Shown here: positions 58,920-64,000 of the stretch, in pieces
Layout: the number at the start of each line of letters is the position of its first letter
Position numbering within the stretch: position 1 is the stretch's first letter
Source: Selaginella moellendorffii
Taxonomy: Eukaryota; Streptophyta; Lycopodiopsida; Selaginellales; Selaginellaceae
Length of the DNA stretch: 64,000 nt
Direction: 5' to 3'
NCBI RefSeq assembly: GCF_000143415.4
Contig: NW_003314270.1
Span: forward strand, 1,106,722-1,170,721
Made by a program: the position numbers and the translations under genes
The notes under the pieces: generated by a model
Databases searched by the model: none
What the model saw: the letters and a program-made list of their open reading frames with translations, nothing else
Told to the model about the DNA's origin: nothing

Positions 58920-61593
58920 TCAGACTGTTATTTTTTGCCTCCAATGCCTATACAATAATCTTGGAATTTCATCACTCTCCACACTATCAGGATTTAAACC
59001 CAATAGTAATGCCATCTCTTCTCTAATACGTCCACACTCATGTTCAGTGGTCGAAGAACCCATCCGGTTGAGCAGATTATGGAGATGCGGATAGTGCTTG
59101 GCTAGACAATATACATGCCATAAATGATGACTGGTGTCTGTTCGATCAAATGGCTTCTGATATACCGTTCCATCTGCCATTTGGTTGATTTCTGCAGCCA
59201 CCTCTTGGACTGGCCAGTTCTCTATCACCATCGCTCCAAGCCGTTTTGCAAGGTCCCCCAAAACATACGGTTTCTTCTCCCTAGTTTCCATACTGCAAGA
59301 GATGGGGTGCATTGCATATGTGTGCGTGTTCGCTGCAGTTTTAATCGATGATGAGGATTTCACTTGACCTAGCAGTCCGGTTCATCACTACAGCCTCTGG
59401 CTTGACGAAGATGGGCTTGCTACCCCTCACATGGACCATAGTCAAGCAATCCTCCTGCGTTAGGAGAAAGTCAAATGGTAATATTACTCGCATCTGATCG
59501 TGCATCATCTGTAGCAACGTTAATGCATTGTGGCGCATCATGGATGTCCAAACTCCCAATTGCAAATTGAACCCGACCCTCTGTTTTAAGTGTCGCATGG
59601 TCATTATTAGATCCCGCAGTTTCTCCCGTGTGATTAATGTGAATCTATCTCTTTTGACCAACTTGCGACCGCAGGCTTTGGAGGGTGCAGTGACATTCGA
59701 GGACGAGCCACGTTCATGGGAGAAAAGGACACCGTTCAGATCAAAAATGATACAGTACCTTTGCCGTGACTCTGAAATGAAATGCATCAGCATAAAAAAT
59801 GGTACAAGTCAATTTTACCATCTACAATATTAGCGAATGGTGCTCCCAATGGTCGTTGAGAGGGTTTTGGTCGAGGAAACGTGAAGGGCGGAAATACTCT
59901 CCTCTGCAATGTGGGGTCAATCGCATCCGATGGCGTGTGGGCACATGCCATTTAGCTGTAGACTCTAGTACAACTGGCTCAACAGTGGCATAGGGTGGTT
60001 CCGATGGCGTATGATCACACGCCATTTCAGCTGGTGCCTCCGTTGGCAAAGTGGACATGACCGAACAGGCAGCAGGGGCGGTGTAGGGAGGTTCCAACGG
60101 CGCATAGTCAGACGATTGGGCACACGTTGAGTCCGTTGGAAATGAGGATATGACCGGCTCGGCGGCTGGGGCGGCCTCATGCGGGTCCAATGGCGCCTGG
60201 TCACCGTCAGTTGGATACGTGGACAAGATTGACTCAATGGTATGGGCAGCATCAAGTGGAGCGTGGTCAACTTGCTTGGCGTTGATATGGATAGTAGCCT
60301 CCACCAGCTCTGATGACTCTTGCAGGCAAGTAGAGTCCACTGGCGGATCCATATGCATATCCAAATATCTCCCTTCGATTGAGATGGTATCCTCCCGTGC
60401 TACTAAAAACAAACTCATTAGCACATTGAATTGACTATACTGTATTTACCATCAACTGCTATTAAGGAACTAGGACCGATATCACTTGGGCGCACTGCTG
60501 ATTCTGAAGGATTGGACATACATTTCGACCCTTGCTTGGCACTATCCTTCCTCGACACTAAAGGCTAGAGTTTGTATCTTAATTCAACTGAATAATCTCT
60601 ATTTACCATTTAATCTGCGACCTTCATGGACAATGTTAGAAATGGTAAAAGGTTAGGAATGGATGTACTATTATTTACCTGATGGTTTGTCTTGTATGAC
60701 CTTCCTCCGCTGCTCTTTGGCCACCTTAGGCTGGCCATCGTCATCATCATCATCGTCGTCGTTATTGTGATCGTCACCATTGTGAGGACCATCCAAGTCC
60801 TCTTCGTCCTCCTCCTCTTCGTCCTCCTCTTCTTCGTCCTCCTCTTCGTCCTTCTGCTCTTCCTGCTCATTATCTTTCTCTGGCTCCTCATCCCCCTCCT
60901 GCATTTCTTCCATAGGCTGCTCAGGCTGGATGGCTTGTTCTTCCAGGACCATCTTGGGAAAATCATCTGGCCGAGTCTCCATCTCAAAATACAAGACATC
61001 CATAGCCTGTTTTAGTGCGTGACCTAGGACCGTATCCTCACCCGACTGTCTTAACATGGTTTCTGCACGTTTTTGCACCCTTCGAAGATGACGAGATGAG
61101 AAAAACGTGGCCCTAACTTGAAAAGCATCCCTCATCCATTATACCTCTCCATTGAGATTGGGGAAGGGGAGTCCGCCATAGGAATCTGAGTCAGGAGGTG
61201 GTGACTGGCTGCTTTCACTCAGCCCTTGATCTGCAATGAATGGCATGAGCACACACACCATAACCGTGAGGCATTACGTATCATTTTTTCGTTGCCCTTC
61301 TTCCTTTTCGAATCAAACGCCTCTGATCCCAACGACTGTCCAACGTGCTTTCGCTTTTTATGACCACTGTCAGTTTGAGCTTGGCTGGTGCTTGCCTGTT
61401 TTGCCTTTGAAGAAGTGTCTCCTGCAAGGAATGGCATGAGACCACACGCCATTGCAAATATAATTTGTACCTCCTTTTTTCCTATTGCTTGTCTGTTTGT
61501 CCTTCTTTGACACGCCACCAGTGCGCTTTTTAGTCCTCGTGTCTGAATATTCACAACGATCTATAATCAAAATGGCGCGAGGCCTCACGTGAC
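58920..61593 (-). CDS. FCP1/HAD-like phosphatase domain gene with acidic and repeat-rich N-terminus (5' end interrupted)
   Basis: A chain of minus-strand exons with good borders. 5' exons near 61560-61490 (SDTRTKKRTGGVSKKDKQ) and 61420-61300 (GHKKRKHVGQSLGSEAFD) are basic and nuclear-looking. Next come an exon near 61080-60680 ending in a long Glu/Asp run, a Ser/Asp exon near 60550, and an exon of loose Pro/Ala repeats (60400-59970: DHAPLDAAHTIES, DQAPLDPHEAAPA). The last two exons encode the core. YCIIFDLNGVLFSHERG is the HAD nucleophile motif with Asn replacing the second Asp of DxDGT. The frame then joins through NRTA-S to METREKKPYVLGDLAKRLGA and ends WRQKITV. FCP1-type enzymes remove phosphate from Ser; the Asn change may reduce or abolish activity. 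The 5' end is cut by an LTR retrotransposon at 61594. Confidence 0.55.
59930..59951. repeat. 22-bp palindrome 2
   Basis: ATGGCGTGTGGGCACATGCCAT, same length and arms as the others. It lies in a likely intron of the HAD-like gene, a short distance upstream of an acceptor (CACATTGCAG on the minus strand). Confidence 0.7.
60004..60025. repeat. 22-bp palindrome 3
   Basis: ATGGCGTATGATCACACGCCAT, 52 bp from palindrome 2 with similar flanks (CGATGGCGT and GCCATTT). This suggests local duplication of a unit of about 74 bp. Confidence 0.7.
61240..61261. repeat. 22-bp palindrome 4 (imperfect)
   Basis: ATGGCATGAGCACACACACCAT. On the minus strand it ends 6 bp before a 3' splice site (CCATTCATTGCAG). 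Confidence 0.65.
61431..61452. repeat. 22-bp palindrome 5
   Basis: ATGGCATGAGACCACACGCCAT. On the minus strand it ends 6 bp before a 3' splice site (CCATTCCTTGCAG), the same arrangement as palindrome 4. Confidence 0.7.
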
Positions 61594-62704
61594 TGTAAGG
61601 AACCGACTCCCCGAGATGTCGTAGGCTAAAGGATCCCCAAAAGCTTGACCGAAATGACAAAGAGTTCATCGGATGGGACCAAGTCGAGGATCGAGTCCAA
61701 GACCGACTCTAGGACCGAGTTCGAGTCCGAGTTTGAGACCGAGTTCGAGACGGAGTCCGAGATCCGAAATCGGGTCCGAGACCGAGTCTGAGGTCGAGTC
61801 CGAGGTTGGGTCCGAGATCGGGTTCGAGATCGAGTCCGAGATCGAGTCCGAGACCGAATCCGAAGTCGGATCCGAAATCGGGTCCGAGATCGAGCCAGAG
61901 ACTAAGTCCAAATACTAATACGGGTCAAGGGGTGAAAGCCCAAAGCGTGTGTCTCCTAGGGCGGGGGGGCTGCAGGGGGTTCCAAAAGTATAGTAGGGAT
62001 AGTGAGGTCCAAGAACCAGTCTTGAAGGAACTTTCTAGTGGTGCTTCCAAACTGACTTGAGGTTGAGACTGGGGCCGAAGGGCCTTGGGTGGGAGTGAGC
62101 ATGGGCCTGAGTGGTGCCAGAGGGGCCACCCAGGGAAGTGCTCAAGAGCAGCTCCCACTCCCGAAAGGGAAACTGACTGCGGTGCTCCCGGCTCAGGTGG
62201 AGTGGTGCCCCACTTGAGTACCTTGTGGCTCATTGGTCCTCGCCCTTCCTAGGGGCTTGGGCCTTCCCTTCGGGATGGAAGTGGGGGGGTAGAGGTAACC
62301 ATACCGGGCCGTTAGGCCACGGTGTTTTGCCCCGACGTCCCGAAGCAAGTACTGCACCCAAGGCTTGGGATTTAGAGGGTCCCATGATCAAGTCTTGTGG
62401 TACCTTGGGGTGTTAGGAATCTGGAGGCTTGGTGTGCTTGGCTGCTTGTGCCTGCGGGGAGTGTAGCCGAACCTTAAGTCCAGTCTAACCCGGGGAGGGG
62501 GATTGGGAGAGATTTGGGAATCTGTAGATGGATGGCTAACACTCTGTTGCTCGTGCAGTGAGTAGCTGAAACCAAGTAGGACCAAGTAGGAGCTGGTACC
62601 ATAGGCGAGAACCTTGGCGAGGGAACTTAGCACAAGCCAAGGCAGAGTTGGTCGGATAGTCGAGATAAGCTGGCAAATTGGAAAGGAAAATTTTGTGGCT
62701 TACA
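61594..62704 (+). repeat. 5' LTR of a Ty3/gypsy retrotransposon
   Basis: It begins TGTAAGGAACCGACTCC, like many plant gypsy LTRs (TGTAA-GACCCGAC type), and ends TTACA, giving TG...CA termini about 1.1 kb apart. The primer-binding site follows after 3 bp. The 3' LTR is outside the window, so the borders rest on motifs only. Confidence 0.65.
61680..61915 (+). repeat. 12-bp minisatellite (GAGATCGAGTCC type) inside the LTR
   Basis: About 20 diverged tandem copies of a purine-rich 12-bp unit such as GAGATCGAGTCC or GAGACCGAGTCC. It can be translated without stops as Ser-Glu repeats on one strand and Ser-Asp repeats on the other. That reflects the repeat unit, not a gene. Confidence 0.8.
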
Positions 62705-62707
62705 ATT

Positions 62708-62720
62708 TGGTATCGGAGCC
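62708..62720 (+). other. Retrotransposon primer-binding site (initiator tRNA-Met type)
   Basis: TGGTATCGGAGCC differs by one base from TGGTATCAGAGCC, the usual plant LTR-element site complementary to the 3' end of initiator tRNA-Met. It lies 3 bp after the LTR end and 43 bp before the gag ATG. Confidence 0.8.
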
Positions 62721-62763
62721 TCTTCCTCAGTTCTAGCGAAGGATAGAGGCGGATTGCTGGGAG

Positions 62764-64000
62764 ATGGCAAGGGTAGGACGTAAGCGAACCCAGGCGGAGA
62801 CAGAACCTCCTCCAGAGCTGGAGCCTCCGGTCGAACAGGAGGCTATGGATGAGGAATCGTTGCATGAGGAGGACTCTAGTGAGGCAACTTCCAAACAAGA
62901 GTCCGGTAGTGAGGTTCGGTCGTCCAAGGCTCGATTCGACGTTCTAGAAGGACAATTGGCACAGACCAATGCCCTGCTAGAGACTCTCGTACGCAAGCTA
63001 AAGCATGATGAGAAGCGGAAAAAAAAGCAAAAGACTGCGGATGCTGGCAGCGCAGAAGGTGCGGACCCTTTGGCAGGGACTGAGGCAAAACCAGACAAGG
63101 TCGAACAGACCAAAGTGGAATCAGTCCCTCAGGCAGTTCCCAAGTACAAACCGAAGCCCCCACCGGTCTTCAAGGGAGTGAATGACTATAAGGTGGTGGA
63201 GGATTGGTTTTACGATATGGAGGACTACTTCCGAGCATTGCGATTACCGAGCTCGGAGAAGGTCCCATGTGCAAAACCATACTTGGCAGATAATGCCAAG
63301 TCTTGGTGGAGAACGACAGAGGCCAATGAAGGACCGGTGGCCACTTGGGAAATGATGAAGGTGAGGATCCGCGCAACTTACGTTCCTCCGAATGTTACTC
63401 TGCATCTAAGGGATGAGCTGAGTAGGCTGAAGCAGACCGGAACCATTTAGGAGTATGTGAATGGGTTTATGGCAAAGAGGATACTTGTCACGGACATGGG
63501 GGATATGGATGCGTTCCATGCCTTCATATCAGGTTTGCAAACCTGGGCTCGCGGCGAAGTAATGCGGTGGAACCCGACCAACTACAAGGAAGTGTTGGAT
63601 GCGGGCATCAAGGTGCATTTCAATGATAACCTGTGAAAGGGGAACACGACGGGGTCGGGATCCACGTTTAGCAAAGGGGCCAAACCAAGGGGAACGTTTA
63701 GCAGAGGGAAATTCAAGAGGAGTTTCTCTAAGAATGAGTCCTCGGGGTTCCGGAAAGGCAAATCCGGTGGCCAGCGAGCGAGTACGTGGGGGAGTCAAGT
63801 GAAAAGAGACAAACCCACGGATAAGAAGGTCAAGTCGTATAGCAGCGTGGGAAACAACGTATGCTACAACTGCGGTGAAGCGGGACACTTCTCGAGGGAA
63901 TGTCCCTACCCGAAGAAGGCCAGAGCCAATATGGCCATCAAGTCGGGTGAAGTCCAAACGGAGGTATGTGATCCAATCCCTAACTCAAAGTTACTCATTA
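62764..64000 (+). pseudogene. Ty3/gypsy gag polyprotein, interrupted by two stops, runs off the window
   Basis: It starts MARVGRKRTQAETEPPPELE. An acidic and coiled-coil region is followed by the gypsy gag core (KPPPVFKGVNDYKVVEDWFY, NAKSWWRTTEA, LRDELSRLKQTGTI). A basic Gly/Ser-rich part and a CCHC zinc knuckle CYNCGEAGHFSRECP (63862-63906) come next, all in one frame. Two in-frame stops interrupt it: TAG at 63448 and TGA at 63634. Both are one C-to-T change from Gln or Arg codons expected in gag (for example IQEYVN). Gag forms the particle that packages the element's RNA. Protease and polymerase lie beyond the window. This copy cannot make full-length Gag, although the overall frame is well kept, so insertion was fairly recent. 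Confidence 0.85.

Noticed and set aside
60150-60434. Plus-strand frame over the Pro/Ala repeat exon.
   Set aside because: It is the complement of the repeat-bearing exon of the HAD-like gene and has no domain.
61370-61669. A first exon starting MNSLSFRSSF for the HAD-like gene.
   Set aside because: Its first 25 codons lie inside the proposed LTR, so the ATG is probably contributed by the retrotransposon and not the original start.
61666-61918. Ser-Glu and Ser-Asp repeat proteins on the two strands.
   Set aside because: Both are readings of a 12-bp minisatellite within the LTR, with no start context or conserved flanks.

Overview
The window is nuclear DNA of a land plant and fits a lycophyte such as Selaginella. 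The genes use very short GT-AG introns, mostly about 45-75 bp. There are three intronless plant PPR genes, plant-type galactokinase, MCM2, NRDE2, MTV1-like and ANTH proteins, and an orthologue of the ciliary protein CYB5D1, expected only in plants that still make flagellated sperm. Coding DNA is GC-rich and compact. It is broken by AT-rich blocks holding transposon relics and a few AT-rich secreted-protein ORFs. The species is inferred from these traits.

Layout. 1-5.9 kb: a WD40 gene (minus, running off the left edge), a PPR gene whose stop lies 4 bp before the WD40 start, and a fractured gene I do not recognise. 6.2-12.1 kb: Ty1-copia and Helitron relics with two AT-rich ORFs. 12.8-24.9 kb is gene-dense: an ENTH/VHS MTV1-like adaptor, galactokinase, a ZCCHC10-like protein, a plant coiled-coil protein, a PPR and, divergent from it, CYB5D1. 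24.9-30 kb: AT-rich with no supportable gene. 30-50.4 kb: a PPR, a subtilase with one frameshift, MCM2, a secreted bulb-type lectin, an assembly gap, an ANTH clathrin adaptor, NRDE2, a C45-type Ntn hydrolase and an acyl-CoA-binding protein. 50.9-55.9 kb: a decaying autonomous Helitron. 56-58.4 kb: a kinase catalytic-loop relic, a truncated CinA-like/nucleotidylyltransferase copy and a Cys-rich ORF. 58.9-61.6 kb: an unusual FCP1/HAD-like gene studded with 22-bp palindromes. From 61.6 kb: the 5' LTR, primer-binding site and gag of a Ty3/gypsy element.

The strongest observation is in galactokinase. Two adjacent exons, each exactly 83 bp and in the same phase, both encode the GHMP-kinase ATP-binding motif and are separated by only 45 bp. 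Including both or neither would shift the frame, so they behave as mutually exclusive exons: one locus could make two galactokinases differing in the nucleotide-binding loop. Their synonymous positions have diverged while the motif is kept, which suggests both are functional.

The genes do not form one pathway. Housekeeping genes are packed head-to-tail or divergently with 4-170 bp between them, often with telo-box motifs (AAACCCTA) near their starts, so neighbours probably share promoter DNA.
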